A stretch of 64,000 nt of DNA from an uncultured Lachnospiraceae bacterium (GCA_910586125.1 CAJUHP010000009.1:29427-93426), one strand, 5' to 3'; shown: positions 33,439-43,028, counted from the stretch's first letter. Notes: generated by a model from the letters alone, not told the origin. Translations and numbers: made by a program.

Positions 33439-34605
33439 ATGGGTTATTTATTAAGTGTGGTAATACCAACAAAAAATCGTTATGAGACTTTAATTCCCTT
33501 GATTCGTGTTCTGGCAAAATGGGATGATGCGGATCTAGAAATTGTGATTGAAGATAATTCGGATGACAACAACGAGTTTATAAGCTTTTTTAATACGCTA
33601 ATAAATCCAAATGTGAAATACTATTATAACAATACCTGGCGTTCCGTCGTCGATAATAGCGATCAAGCCATTCTTCATTCTGGTGGAAAATATGTTACTT
33701 TTATTGGAGATGATGATGCTGTAGTAAGACAGATAACGGAAATTGTGAGAATAATGGATCGATATCAAATTGATTCCTGCGGCTGCGATTATGTTCTGTA
33801 CCGGTGGCCGTCCGCTTTGACAGATAAAAAAGGCAGTTTTGAATATCATCCCAAGGGGTCCCTGATCCGGCGGCCGAATGTGGAAAAGGAATTGGATTAT
33901 ATGCTGCAAAATGGACTTCAGTCCAAACAAAATATTCCAGGTGTTTACCATGGAATTGTAAAAAGAACGGTGTTGGAACAGGTATATAAGCAAACAGGTA
34001 CTTTTTTTCCAGGACCTAGTCCTGACATGGCAAATTCCGTTGCCGTAGCGCTGTTTTCCAAACGGCACATAATGACTTCCATACCATTTATCGTGGATGG
34101 CTATTCAAAAGCGAGTACAGGTCATTTGACAGAGGCAAAAGAACATATTGGAAGGCTGGAAGATCAACCTTTTCTCCCGAAAGATACGCTTCAAGATTGG
34201 ACAAAAGAAATTCCTAAAATTTGGCTGCCAAATACAATATGGCCGGAGTCTGCAATGCAGGCGATGATTAGATGCGGCAGAAAAGACTTGACAGCAAGGT
34301 TTAATTATACAGCAATGTATATCAAAATAGCAGCTCTTTATCCTCAATGTAAAAAGATATGTAGAAAGTATATTCAGCAGTATTCTGGATGGAAGAGATA
34401 TCTGGTCGCCTATTTTTTTGTTACTAAATCGTATTTTAAAAATCGTATAAAAAAGTTGAGAGAAAAATTATCGTATAAAAGAGTTTATATAAGACAGACA
34501 ATTTCTGTTGATGAGGCAATAAGAAAAACAGAGGAACAGATCGAAAAAGGAGAATGGATCACACAGATGGAAAAGAAATTATGTAAAGATGTTTGCAAAG
34601 GATAA
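33439..34605 (+). CDS. Glycosyltransferase family 2
   Basis: The 388-aa protein starts MGYLLSVVIPTKNRYETL and has IVIEDNSDDNNEF and FIGDDDAV, the DxD-type site of GT2 enzymes. It belongs to the longer GT2 type with an extra helical C-terminal region of about 120 residues that is rich in Lys and Arg. Its ATG is chosen at 33439, where GGGAGC stands seven bases ahead, rather than at 33424; it still overlaps nothing essential of the polymerase gene, which ends at 33437. Confidence 0.88.
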   Translation: MGYLLSVVIPTKNRYETLIPLIRVLAKWDDADLEIVIEDNSDDNNEFISFFNTLINPNVKYYYNNTWRSVVDNSDQAILHSGGKYVTFIGDDDAVVRQITEIVRIMDRYQIDSCGCDYVLYRWPSALTDKKGSFEYHPKGSLIRRPNVEKELDYMLQNGLQSKQNIPGVYHGIVKRTVLEQVYKQTGTFFPGPSPDMANSVAVALFSKRHIMTSIPFIVDGYSKASTGHLTEAKEHIGRLEDQPFLPKDTLQDWTKEIPKIWLPNTIWPESAMQAMIRCGRKDLTARFNYTAMYIKIAALYPQCKKICRKYIQQYSGWKRYLVAYFFVTKSYFKNRIKKLREKLSYKRVYIRQTISVDEAIRKTEEQIEKGEWITQMEKKLCKDVCKG

Positions 34606-34611
34606 GCAAAG

Positions 34612-36126
34612 ATGAATAAATTGGGTAGAAATACTGTTGCAAATGTTATGGCTAAATTATGGAGTATGATATCCATTTATCTGTTTATCCCATTGTATAT
34701 TCAAATATTAGGTGAAACATCTTACGGGCTCGTATCTTTTTTTGCTACTTTACAGACCACATTAAATATTTTAGGTTTAGGGCTTTCTAATACGTTAAGA
34801 AGAGAATTTGCTTCTGGTGAACAGACAGAAAGCAATGCCATACGTAAATATAAACTTCTGCGAAGCGTTGAAAGCATCTATTTTTTAATTGCATTTTCTA
34901 TTATTCTTCTTTGTGTTTTGGGAGCAGGCGGTATATCAAAATATTGGCTGCAGATTGAGACGTTGGACACAGAGATGGTAGAGATCGTTCTTTCATTAAT
35001 GGGAATAAGTATTGCTCTTCAATTGGTGGCAAATTTATATGCCGGCTGTCTGTTTGGCTTAGAATATCAGGTGCTTGCCAATATTATGTGCGTCATTTGG
35101 TCAGCGGCAAAAAGTGTAGGTGCTTGGCTCTGCATTCGGATTGTATCGCCAGATTTAGTTTGTTTTTACTGCTGGCATATTTTTACAGATGCCGTATATT
35201 TGATTTTTCTTAGATTTTTTTCCGTCAGAAAATTGAAGATAAAGCAAAAAATCAGATGGAAACTTCGAGATCTGTCTAATCTAAAAAGCATTTGGAAGTA
35301 TACATGTGGTATATTGTTTATTTCGTTTGTAGTGCTGGTCAATAAACAGTTAGATAAAATTATAATAAGCAAGTATCTTCCATTGACAGAATTGGGCGCT
35401 TATAACATAGCTACCACCTTGGGAAGTGTAAGCACAATTTTTCCGCTTGCGCTTTATACAACAGTATTTCCGCGGTTTACAAACCATGCAACTACAGGGA
35501 ACATGGCAAAATTAGAGCAGGAATTTCTGAAAATCAATAAAATATCGGGGTTGGTTTTATCCGCTATGGGTTGCTTTATCGCTGTATATGCTTTGCCTCT
35601 AATTCAGGTCTGGACAGGCTCAATATCTTATGTAGATATCCTGGGAAGTGTTGGGACACTGGTTGTTCTTGCTGTTTCCGTGGCGGAATTTCAGGAAATT
35701 CCATATGCTCTGGCTCTGGCAAACGGAAATACAAAATATAATGTGTTAGTTGGCGGAGTATTTATTCCAATTGTATTTTTCTTTACATATATTGGTGTTG
35801 CTAACTATGGGTTAATGGGGGCTGGTGCAGTCTATTTTATCATGATGGCGTCACAGACATTGGTGTATGAATGGCTGGTCTATCGCCGGTATCTATTAAA
35901 AAATCCAATCCGAATGATATGGTCAGATACCATCATTCCAATGGGAATTTGCCTGGCGGTTGCTTTTATCAGCAAAGCGGTTATTGAAATGAGAGATCCA
36001 TCTCCAGGCTTGGAGAGTATTTTTGCCGTCGGAATGGGTGGACTTACATTAATTCTATTGTTATTTATCTTTATGAAAAAAGATCTGATTGATTTTCTAA
36101 AAAAATATAAAGGAGAGAGAAGATAA
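34612..36126 (+). CDS. wzx: Polysaccharide flippase (Wzx-like)
   Basis: The 504-aa protein has about twelve to fourteen membrane helices and begins RNTVANVMAKLWSMISIYLFIPLY in style, typical of the MOP-superfamily polysaccharide transporters. It would flip the undecaprenyl-linked repeat unit to the outer face. The combination of an initiating phosphoglycosyltransferase, Wzx and Wzy shows that this locus uses the Wzx/Wzy pathway. Its stop codon overlaps the next start as TAATG. Confidence 0.88.
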   Translation: MNKLGRNTVANVMAKLWSMISIYLFIPLYIQILGETSYGLVSFFATLQTTLNILGLGLSNTLRREFASGEQTESNAIRKYKLLRSVESIYFLIAFSIILLCVLGAGGISKYWLQIETLDTEMVEIVLSLMGISIALQLVANLYAGCLFGLEYQVLANIMCVIWSAAKSVGAWLCIRIVSPDLVCFYCWHIFTDAVYLIFLRFFSVRKLKIKQKIRWKLRDLSNLKSIWKYTCGILFISFVVLVNKQLDKIIISKYLPLTELGAYNIATTLGSVSTIFPLALYTTVFPRFTNHATTGNMAKLEQEFLKINKISGLVLSAMGCFIAVYALPLIQVWTGSISYVDILGSVGTLVVLAVSVAEFQEIPYALALANGNTKYNVLVGGVFIPIVFFFTYIGVANYGLMGAGAVYFIMMASQTLVYEWLVYRRYLLKNPIRMIWSDTIIPMGICLAVAFISKAVIEMRDPSPGLESIFAVGMGGLTLILLLFIFMKKDLIDFLKKYKGERR

Positions 36127-37214
36127 TGTTGCCATTGGTAAAACCCTATATTGGACCTCGCGATGAAATGATGCCGGCAATTGAGAAGATTTTGTACAGC
36201 GGTTATATTGCAGAAGGAGAGACCGTTTATAAATTTGAAGAGGAATTTGGACAATTTATTGGAAATTCAAATGTTCTTGCCGTTCAATCCGGAACAGCCG
36301 CTTTGCATATTGCCTTGCTCTTGCTGAATATTGGCCCTGGCGATGAAGTGATTAGTACGCCTATGACGGCTGAGCCTACGAATACTACAATTGCGATAAC
36401 CGGCGCAAAAATCGTATGGGCTGATGTCGATCCGGATACTGGTCTTCTGGATCCACAGGCGGTTAGGAAAAAAATCTCAGAGAAAACAAAAGCAATCATG
36501 CTTGTCCACTATGCAGGTATGGTCTGTAATATGAATGAGTTTAACAAAATTTCAGAAGAGACAGGTATTCCCGTTATTGAAGATACCGCACATGCGCTGG
36601 GAAGTAAATATAAAGGAAAGATGCTTGGTTCCAATTCAAGATTTACCTGCTATTCGTTTCAGGCCATCAAACAGATGACTACCATTGATGGAGGTGCGAT
36701 TGCATTTGGAAATCCTGATGATCTTGTACCAGCAAGAAAGCTCCGTTGGTTTGGGCTGGATAAAAGGGTATCCCGATTAGAAAATGATATCACAAGAGCC
36801 GGTTATAAATATGGAATGAATAATGTAACGGCAGCGATCGGCTCCGTACAGCTTGCGCATAGTCAGGAAATATTAGATAAATATATTTCTAATGGCAAAT
36901 TTTATGATGAAGCATTAAAAGGAATTCCAGGGGTTACATTAATTCCCTATTATGCAAATACAGAACCATCCTATTGGCTTTATACAATGAAAGTAGAGGA
37001 CAGAGCAGCATTTATCAAGCGAATGGAAGAGAGCGGCATACTTGCTTCTTCTCTGCACCATCGAAGCGATACACACAGCGTGTTTGCTTCTTCCAAGTGT
37101 GATCTTCCAAACATGGATGAGTGGTATAGCAAATTTGTACATATTCCATGCGGATGGTGGGTGGATGAAGAAACAAGAGGGAAGATTGTCGAAGCAATCA
37201 AGAAAGGCTGGTAA
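36126..37214 (+). CDS. DegT/DnrJ/EryC1-family aminotransferase
   Basis: The 362-aa PLP enzyme has GYIAEGETVYKFEEEF, AVQSGTAALHIAL, EDTAHALGSKYKG and the catalytic lysine K182 in SFQAIKQMTTIDGG. It looks catalytically competent and is a second amino-sugar-forming enzyme in the locus. It shares the C-terminal motif PCGWWV with the next gene's product, so the two are probably diverged relatives that act on related substrates. Its start overlaps the flippase stop by one base. Confidence 0.9.
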   Translation: MLPLVKPYIGPRDEMMPAIEKILYSGYIAEGETVYKFEEEFGQFIGNSNVLAVQSGTAALHIALLLLNIGPGDEVISTPMTAEPTNTTIAITGAKIVWADVDPDTGLLDPQAVRKKISEKTKAIMLVHYAGMVCNMNEFNKISEETGIPVIEDTAHALGSKYKGKMLGSNSRFTCYSFQAIKQMTTIDGGAIAFGNPDDLVPARKLRWFGLDKRVSRLENDITRAGYKYGMNNVTAAIGSVQLAHSQEILDKYISNGKFYDEALKGIPGVTLIPYYANTEPSYWLYTMKVEDRAAFIKRMEESGILASSLHHRSDTHSVFASSKCDLPNMDEWYSKFVHIPCGWWVDEETRGKIVEAIKKGW

Positions 37215-37393
37215 TCGGAAATTATGGCAGCGAGGTATCCAATATGAAGAAATACTATCCTGGCATTCGAGAAAGTTTTTTAAAAGTTATGTCATTATCT
37301 TTCCTGCTGTGTTGATTGTCTCAGCGGTATTCGCCTTTATATATACTAAATTCTTTTCTGCGATGCAGAAAAAATTTCTTGGAGGAAAATGAA
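37215..37393 (+). pseudogene. Possible gene remnant between two DegT genes
   Basis: This gap holds no intact gene. In the frame ending with a TGA at about 37390-37392 there is a strongly hydrophobic stretch (SYVIIFPAVLIVSAVFAF) followed by a basic end (MQKKFLGGK), like the C-terminal membrane helix of a larger protein. A 22-codon ORF beginning MKKYYPGIRESF lies in another frame just ahead. Together they resemble the frameshifted tail of a membrane protein left after recombination in the locus. Confidence 0.35.
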
Positions 37394-38470
37394 GTGATTC
37401 CTTTATTTAAGCCATATATGCCAGAACTTCCTATGATGGATTCGATTCTTCATTCCGGTTCCTTGGCATACGGCAATTATACAAAGCAATTTGAAGAATG
37501 TTTACGAGAATATTTTGGAACGCCAAATCTGATCGTAACCAACTCGTACAGCAGCGCTGTTGCCGTCACACTGGCCGCATTGGGTATCGAAAAGGGGGAA
37601 ATTGTTGCTTCTCCTATGGCCTGTCTTGTTTCTAGCCAATCTTTTTTGACCAATGGGATGAAGATGAAATGGGCTGACATTGATGCAAAGAGTGGAACAT
37701 TAAAACCGGATGGGATTAAGAAGTATGTGTCGAAAGAAACAAAAGCTATCGTTCATAATCATTTTTGCGGCTATCCCGGTTATATAGATGAGATCAATGC
37801 GATAGGGCAAGAGTTGGGAATTCCGGTTATAGATGATGGCATTGAATGTTTTGGAAGCGAATATAAAGGGAAAAAAATCGGAAGCTGCAATACGGATGTG
37901 ACGATTTTTTCACTCTCTGCAGTACGCATACCAAATTGCATTGAGGGGGGAATTGTCATTTTTAAAGATGCAGCGATATTTAAAAAAAGCCTTGTTATTC
38001 GGGATTGCGGCATAGAACGCAATAAATTTCGAGATGAAATGGGAGAAATTCGCAAAGAATGTGATATCTGTCTGAAGGGCTATAGTGCGATGATGAGTGA
38101 AGTAAACGGTTATATCGGATTACAGCAGATGCAAGATATAGATACCATTTTAAGAGCACAGCGCAGGCAGGCTGATCGATGGAAAAATGAGCTGGAAGGG
38201 GGAAAAAACATTTCGGTAATGGAAAGGACAGAAATAAATCCAAATTATTGGGTATTTGGAATATTAGCATCTGATAAGAAAGGATGTATACAGAAATACA
38301 GAGAAAAAGGCTGGTATGCTTCCGGCGTGCATTTAAATAATAATGAGTATTCTGTTTTTGGGAAAGAACAGACACTGCCAGGAGTATTAGAGTTTTATAA
38401 TCATTTTGTAGCGTTGCCCTGCGGCTGGTGGGTGGAAAAGAAAGAAGAAAAATGCAGAGAAAAATTTTAA
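37394..38470 (+). CDS. DegT-fold protein lacking the catalytic lysine
   Basis: The 358-aa protein aligns by eye with the DegT family over its whole length (GSLAYGNYTKQFEE, VTNSYSSAVAVTLAAL, IDDGIECFGSEYKG, EGGIVIF, PCGWWV). At the position of the PLP-binding lysine, SLSAVRIPN has Arg178 instead of Lys, encoded by CGC at 37925-37927. It therefore should not form the normal internal aldimine. Some sugar dehydratases of this fold use other residues (ColD has His), so it may be a non-transaminating enzyme or a regulatory partner of the intact aminotransferase upstream. GTG at 37394 with TTGGAGG ahead is the chosen start. Confidence 0.8.
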   Translation: MIPLFKPYMPELPMMDSILHSGSLAYGNYTKQFEECLREYFGTPNLIVTNSYSSAVAVTLAALGIEKGEIVASPMACLVSSQSFLTNGMKMKWADIDAKSGTLKPDGIKKYVSKETKAIVHNHFCGYPGYIDEINAIGQELGIPVIDDGIECFGSEYKGKKIGSCNTDVTIFSLSAVRIPNCIEGGIVIFKDAAIFKKSLVIRDCGIERNKFRDEMGEIRKECDICLKGYSAMMSEVNGYIGLQQMQDIDTILRAQRRQADRWKNELEGGKNISVMERTEINPNYWVFGILASDKKGCIQKYREKGWYASGVHLNNNEYSVFGKEQTLPGVLEFYNHFVALPCGWWVEKKEEKCREKF

Positions 38471-39345
38471 TTTCCGAAATATGTAGCGCATTGAAGCTTC
38501 CCTATGTTGGTCCAGATAAGGAAATAAATGGAATGAATTTATGCAATCGGACTGGTGTATGGAATTGTACTCTATCCTATGTAGTAAATTCAAATTATAT
38601 AGATATCATTAGCAAAAATAAAAATATCCAAGGAGTTGTGCTTGCTGAGGAGGAAATTGCTGTTTATAAAAAAATTGACAGAGAATTGACGTATATCCCC
38701 TGTAAAAATCCAGAAGAAACCTTTTATGATATACATGATTATTTGTATGAACGAACAGATTTTTATGATAAGTTCTATTTTCCAAAGAAAGTGGGAGAAG
38801 GAAGCGACATCCATCCGAGTGCAGTGATTGAAGATGGGGTTTTCATCGGAAAGAATGTAAGGATAGGCGCGAATACAGTGGTTCGAAAAGGTTCCGTGAT
38901 TAAGGATGGGTGTACAATTGGCTGTAATACGACAATAGGTTCAGAGGGATTTCAGGTTTTGCGTATCAATAACAGAAACCGTAAAATTGTTCATTGCGGA
39001 GGCGTATTGCTGGAGAATCATGTATGTGTGGGAGATGGAGTAACGATCTGCAATTCATTATTTGAAGGTGCTACAGAGATTGGGGAAAATACAAAAATAG
39101 ATAATATGACATATGTGGGACATAATGTTTTAATTGGCAGAGACACGGTTATAACAGCCGGAGTGATTTTATGTGGAAGCTCTATAGTGGAAAAAGATGC
39201 GTGGATTGGGGTAAACAGTTCCGTATTGAATCGGGTAGTAGTCGGAGAAGGCGCTAAAATAGGGATGGGAAGCGTGGTAACAAGAGATATTGCAAAACAA
39301 ACTTTAGCGTTCGGCGTACCTGCAAAGGCAAAAAGTATTCTGTAA
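38452..39345 (+). CDS. LpxD-like hexapeptide acyltransferase
   Basis: The 297-aa protein has an N-terminal domain of about 95 residues resembling the LpxD uridine-binding region, followed by a left-handed beta-helix (IHPSAVIEDGVFIGKNVRIG, TIGCNTTIGSEGF, MTYVGHNVLIG, GVNSSVLNRVVVGEG as coils). Relatives N-acylate UDP-amino sugars. In a Gram-positive locus with two PLP enzymes it probably acylates an amino sugar rather than making lipid A. Its ATG at 38452 overlaps the preceding gene by 19 bases. Confidence 0.82.
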   Translation: MQRKILISEICSALKLPYVGPDKEINGMNLCNRTGVWNCTLSYVVNSNYIDIISKNKNIQGVVLAEEEIAVYKKIDRELTYIPCKNPEETFYDIHDYLYERTDFYDKFYFPKKVGEGSDIHPSAVIEDGVFIGKNVRIGANTVVRKGSVIKDGCTIGCNTTIGSEGFQVLRINNRNRKIVHCGGVLLENHVCVGDGVTICNSLFEGATEIGENTKIDNMTYVGHNVLIGRDTVITAGVILCGSSIVEKDAWIGVNSSVLNRVVVGEGAKIGMGSVVTRDIAKQTLAFGVPAKAKSIL

Positions 39346-39394
39346 CAAATATGCGAACCGGCATGGTAAAAAATGTAATTTGGAAGGATAAGAC

Positions 39395-40453
39395 ATGAAT
39401 ATAAAAAGGGCGGATTATTTTAAAGGGAAAACTTTAATGATTACAGGAGGAACGGGGTCCTTTGGAACAACCGTATTGAAAAAATTTCTTTCATCCGAGA
39501 TTGGGGAAATACGAATTTTTTCCCGGGATGAGAAAAAACAAGATGACTTGCGCCATGAACTACAGGCAAAAAATCCGGAATATTTTGAAAAAGTTCGTTT
39601 TTTTATCGGAGATATAAGAAATATGGATTCCCTGCGCATGGCTGTTGATGGTGTTGATTTTATTTTTCATGCAGCCGCCTTAAAACAAGTGCCGTCATGC
39701 GAATTTTTTCCTATGGAGGCGGTAAGAACAAATATTATCGGAACGGATAATATGCTGACAGCAGCTATAGAAGCACAAGTAAAAAATGTTGTTTGCCTGT
39801 CAACGGACAAAGCAGCTTATCCGATCAATGCCATGGGAATTTCAAAAGCAATGATGGAGAAAGTGATTCGGGCTAATGCGCGCCGCGCGGCGGAGAGAGG
39901 AGGAACCATTATTTCCTGTACTCGTTATGGCAATGTAATGTGTAGCAGGGGATCGATTATTCCGTTGTTTATTGAACAGATTAAAAGCGGCAATCCTATT
40001 ACGATTACAGATCCTTGCATGACAAGATTTCTTATGAATTTAGATGAGGCTGTCGACTTGGTTATGTTTGCCTTTGAACATGCTAAGCCGGGGGATCTGT
40101 TTGTGCAGAAGTCAGATGCCAGTACAATTGGTGTTTTGGGACAGGCTGTTCAAAGATTGTTCGGAGATACAGGGACAAAAATTATTGGGGTAAGGCATGG
40201 AGAAAAACTCTTTGAAACATTGATGACCAAAGAAGAATTGGTACGAGCAGAGGATATGGGAGAGTATTTTCGTGTTACGCCGGATGAGCGAGGATTAAAT
40301 TATGATAAGTATTTGGCTGCATACGGCTCAATAACACAGAAGGAAGAAGCTTATACAAGCCATAATACAAGGAGACTCGATGTGGAGGATACAATGGCTA
40401 AAATCCTTACGACGGATTATGTGAAAGAACAAATGGCGGAGCGGAACGAATAA
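39395..40453 (+). CDS. UDP-N-acetylglucosamine 4,6-dehydratase-like (FlaA1/CapE type)
   Basis: The 352-aa protein is a short extended-SDR enzyme with the nucleotide-binding GGTGSFG, HAAALKQVPSCEF, LSTDKAAYPINAMGISK carrying the Asp-Lys-Tyr catalytic set of FlaA1, and RYGNVMCSRGS. Family members remove water from UDP-GlcNAc to give a 4-keto-6-deoxy sugar, often with C5 inversion. It can supply the keto sugar for the aminotransferases of the locus. The single soluble domain, without membrane helices, separates it from long PglF-type enzymes. Confidence 0.9.
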   Translation: MNIKRADYFKGKTLMITGGTGSFGTTVLKKFLSSEIGEIRIFSRDEKKQDDLRHELQAKNPEYFEKVRFFIGDIRNMDSLRMAVDGVDFIFHAAALKQVPSCEFFPMEAVRTNIIGTDNMLTAAIEAQVKNVVCLSTDKAAYPINAMGISKAMMEKVIRANARRAAERGGTIISCTRYGNVMCSRGSIIPLFIEQIKSGNPITITDPCMTRFLMNLDEAVDLVMFAFEHAKPGDLFVQKSDASTIGVLGQAVQRLFGDTGTKIIGVRHGEKLFETLMTKEELVRAEDMGEYFRVTPDERGLNYDKYLAAYGSITQKEEAYTSHNTRRLDVEDTMAKILTTDYVKEQMAERNE

Positions 40454-40454
40454 A

Positions 40455-41561
40455 GTGTGCAAGATAACCTTAAATAAAAAGAAGATATTGGTAACGGGAG
40501 CGGCCGGATTTATCGGTGCGAATCTGGTTTTAGAATTATTGTCAACGATTTCAGAGATAACCATTATAGGGATTGATAACATGAATGACTATTATGATGT
40601 ATCAATGAAAGAATATCGTTTATCTGAAATTCAAAAAAAAGCGAAAAGACATCCGGAATCCGCCTGGACATTCATCAAAGGTTCCATAGCGGATAAAGGC
40701 TTGATGGACTTTATTTTTAAACTGTATCAGCCATCCATTGTAGTCAATCTGGCAGCGCAGGCTGGCGTTCGCTATAGCATTACAAATCCGGATGTATATA
40801 TAGAATCCAATTTGATTGGCTTTTATAATATTTTAGAGGCGTGCCGTGATTCATATTATGACGGAAATACTGGCGTGGAGCATCTTGTGTTTGCTTCGTC
40901 CTCCAGTGTGTATGGTTCCAATCAAAAAATCCCCTATTCTACGGTTGATAAAACGGATAGTCCAGTGAGTCTTTATGCCGCGACTAAGAAATCCAACGAA
41001 CTGATGGCGCATGCCTATTCCAAGTTATATAATATTCCATCTACCGGATTGCGTTTTTTTACTGTTTATGGTCCGGCTGGCCGTCCGGATATGGCCTATT
41101 TTAGTTTTACGAATCAATTGTTGGATGGAAAAAACATAGAGATTTTTAATTATGGGAATTGTGAGAGGGATTTTACATATGTGGATGATATTGTAGAGGG
41201 GGTTAAGCGTGTCATGCAGATGCCTCCGAAGAAGCAGCAGGGAGAGGACGGACTTCCGATTCCGCCGTATGCTGTTTACAATATCGGAAACGATCATCCG
41301 GAAAATCTTTTAGATTTTGTAAATATTCTTCAAGAGGAATTGGTTCGTGCAGGTGTTCTGCCCCAAGACTACGACTTTGAGTCTCATAAAAAATTGGTTC
41401 CCATGCAGCCGGGCGATGTGTCCGTTACCTGTGCAGATATTTTGGATTTGCAGAGGGACTTTGATTTTAAACCGCATACCAGCCTTAGAAATGGGTTAAG
41501 AAAGTTTGCAGAGTGGTATAAGGATTTTTATTTAAAAAACGAAAAGAGAGTAGAGGAGTAA
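40455..41561 (+). CDS. UDP-glucuronate 4-epimerase-like SDR enzyme
   Basis: The 368-aa extended SDR has GAAGFIGANL, NLAAQAGVRYSI, SSSSVYGSNQ, the catalytic YAATKKSNE and RFFTVYGPAGRPDM, the pattern of UDP-glucuronate 4-epimerases that make UDP-galacturonate. The adjoining UDP-glucose dehydrogenase gene would provide its substrate, so uronic acid is probably part of the polymer. The start is a GTG one base after the previous stop; its ribosome binding site is weak. Confidence 0.9.
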   Translation: MCKITLNKKKILVTGAAGFIGANLVLELLSTISEITIIGIDNMNDYYDVSMKEYRLSEIQKKAKRHPESAWTFIKGSIADKGLMDFIFKLYQPSIVVNLAAQAGVRYSITNPDVYIESNLIGFYNILEACRDSYYDGNTGVEHLVFASSSSVYGSNQKIPYSTVDKTDSPVSLYAATKKSNELMAHAYSKLYNIPSTGLRFFTVYGPAGRPDMAYFSFTNQLLDGKNIEIFNYGNCERDFTYVDDIVEGVKRVMQMPPKKQQGEDGLPIPPYAVYNIGNDHPENLLDFVNILQEELVRAGVLPQDYDFESHKKLVPMQPGDVSVTCADILDLQRDFDFKPHTSLRNGLRKFAEWYKDFYLKNEKRVEE

Positions 41562-42823
41562 TGAAAAAACCATATAAAATTGCAATTGCAGGAACAGGAT
41601 ACGTCGGTCTGTCCATTGCTGTACTTTTAGCACAGCATAATGAAGTGAAAACTGTTGACGTCGTTCCGGAAAAAGTCGATTGGATCAATCAGAAAAAGTC
41701 TCCGATTCAAGATGATTATATTGAAGAGTATCTGATGAAAAAGGAATTGCATCTGACTGCGACATTAGATGCAAAGGCAGCTTATGCTGATGCGGATTTT
41801 GTGGTTATTGCTGTACCGACCAATTATGACAGTAAGAAAAATTTTTTTGATACCTCTGCAGTTGAGTCAGTAATCAGACTGGTAATGGAACACAATCCAA
41901 ACGCAGTAATGGTAATAAAATCTACGGTTCCGGTTGGATATACGGCTTCTGTGAGGCAGAAATATCATTGCAGTAATCTTATTTTTAGTCCGGAATTTCT
42001 GCGGGAATCCAAAGCATTGTATGATAATCTTTATCCTTCCCGAATCATTGTAGGGACAGATACAGAGAATGAATCTCTGGTAAAAGCGGCAAATACGTTT
42101 GCTGTTCTTCTTCAGGAGGGGGCGATCAAAAAAGAGATTGATACTCTGATTATGGACTTTACCGAGGCAGAGGCTGTCAAACTGTTTGCGAATACTTATC
42201 TGGCGCTTAGAGTTTCTTATTTTAATGAACTGGATACCTATGCTGAGATGAAAGGGCTTGACACGCAGGCAATTATTAATGGTGTGTGTATGGACCCGCG
42301 TATCGGCACACACTACAATAATCCTTCCTTTGGTTATGGCGGTTATTGTTTGCCAAAGGATACCAAGCAGCTTCTTGCCAACTATGCCAATGTGCCAGAA
42401 AATCTGATAGAAGCGATTGTGGAAAGTAACCGTACCAGAAAAGATTTTATTGCCGACCAGGTGCTTAAAATGGCCGGTTACTATGAGAGCAGCGAAAGCT
42501 GGAACGAGAGCAAGGAAAAAGAAATAGTGATCGGTGTTTACCGTCTTACAATGAAGAGCAATAGCGATAACTTCCGGCAAAGCTCGATTCAGGGTGTTAT
42601 GAAAAGAATAAAAGCAAAGGGGGCAACGGTGATCGTTTATGAGCCGACACTGGAGTCCGTGGATATGGATGGTAAAGCCGTGAGATTCTTTGGCTCAGAA
42701 GTGATAAACGATTTGGCAGAATTTAAGAGAAGGAGCCAGGCGATCATAGCAAATCGATACAATAAGGAACTGGACGATGTAAAAGAAAAAGTTTATACAA
42801 GAGACCGGTTTGGAAGGGATTAA
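41561..42823 (+). CDS. ugd: UDP-glucose 6-dehydrogenase
   Basis: The 420-aa enzyme oxidises UDP-glucose to UDP-glucuronate. It has the N-terminal IAGTGYVGLSIA, IKSTVPVGYT, SPEFLRESKALYDN, ANTYLALRVSYFNE and the catalytic cysteine in GYGGYCLPKDTKQL. A Lys- and Arg-rich C-terminus follows. Its start overlaps the epimerase stop by one base (TAATG). It is the last gene of the polysaccharide block, and a hairpin follows. Confidence 0.95.
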   Translation: MKKPYKIAIAGTGYVGLSIAVLLAQHNEVKTVDVVPEKVDWINQKKSPIQDDYIEEYLMKKELHLTATLDAKAAYADADFVVIAVPTNYDSKKNFFDTSAVESVIRLVMEHNPNAVMVIKSTVPVGYTASVRQKYHCSNLIFSPEFLRESKALYDNLYPSRIIVGTDTENESLVKAANTFAVLLQEGAIKKEIDTLIMDFTEAEAVKLFANTYLALRVSYFNELDTYAEMKGLDTQAIINGVCMDPRIGTHYNNPSFGYGGYCLPKDTKQLLANYANVPENLIEAIVESNRTRKDFIADQVLKMAGYYESSESWNESKEKEIVIGVYRLTMKSNSDNFRQSSIQGVMKRIKAKGATVIVYEPTLESVDMDGKAVRFFGSEVINDLAEFKRRSQAIIANRYNKELDDVKEKVYTRDRFGRD

Positions 42824-42843
42824 TAATTATAATGAAGTTTTTG

Positions 42844-42879
42844 TCTGCCAATTACAAGTTTGTGATTGGCAGAATTTCT
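42844..42879 (+). terminator. Probable terminator at the end of the polysaccharide locus
   Basis: TCTGCCAAT (42844-42852) pairs perfectly with ATTGGCAGA (42865-42873), followed by a modest T stretch. It stands 20 bases after the ugd stop codon. Confidence 0.6.
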
Positions 42880-43028
42880 ATGTAGTATGTATTTTAGCGT
42901 TTCAGTATTTTCTAGGCTTTGCCATGGCCTTTTTGAGCGGACGACAGGGCATACCAAGGAGAACAGGGGTGCAATGAAGCGTTCCCTCCCAACACAAAAA
43001 TCCCCTTCGACTTTTTGGAAATTTTCGG

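Noticed and set aside
37042..37392. 116-codon ORF running from the DegT gene into the following gap
   Set aside because: Its first two thirds are out of frame within a well-supported gene; only the final hydrophobic part may be a remnant.
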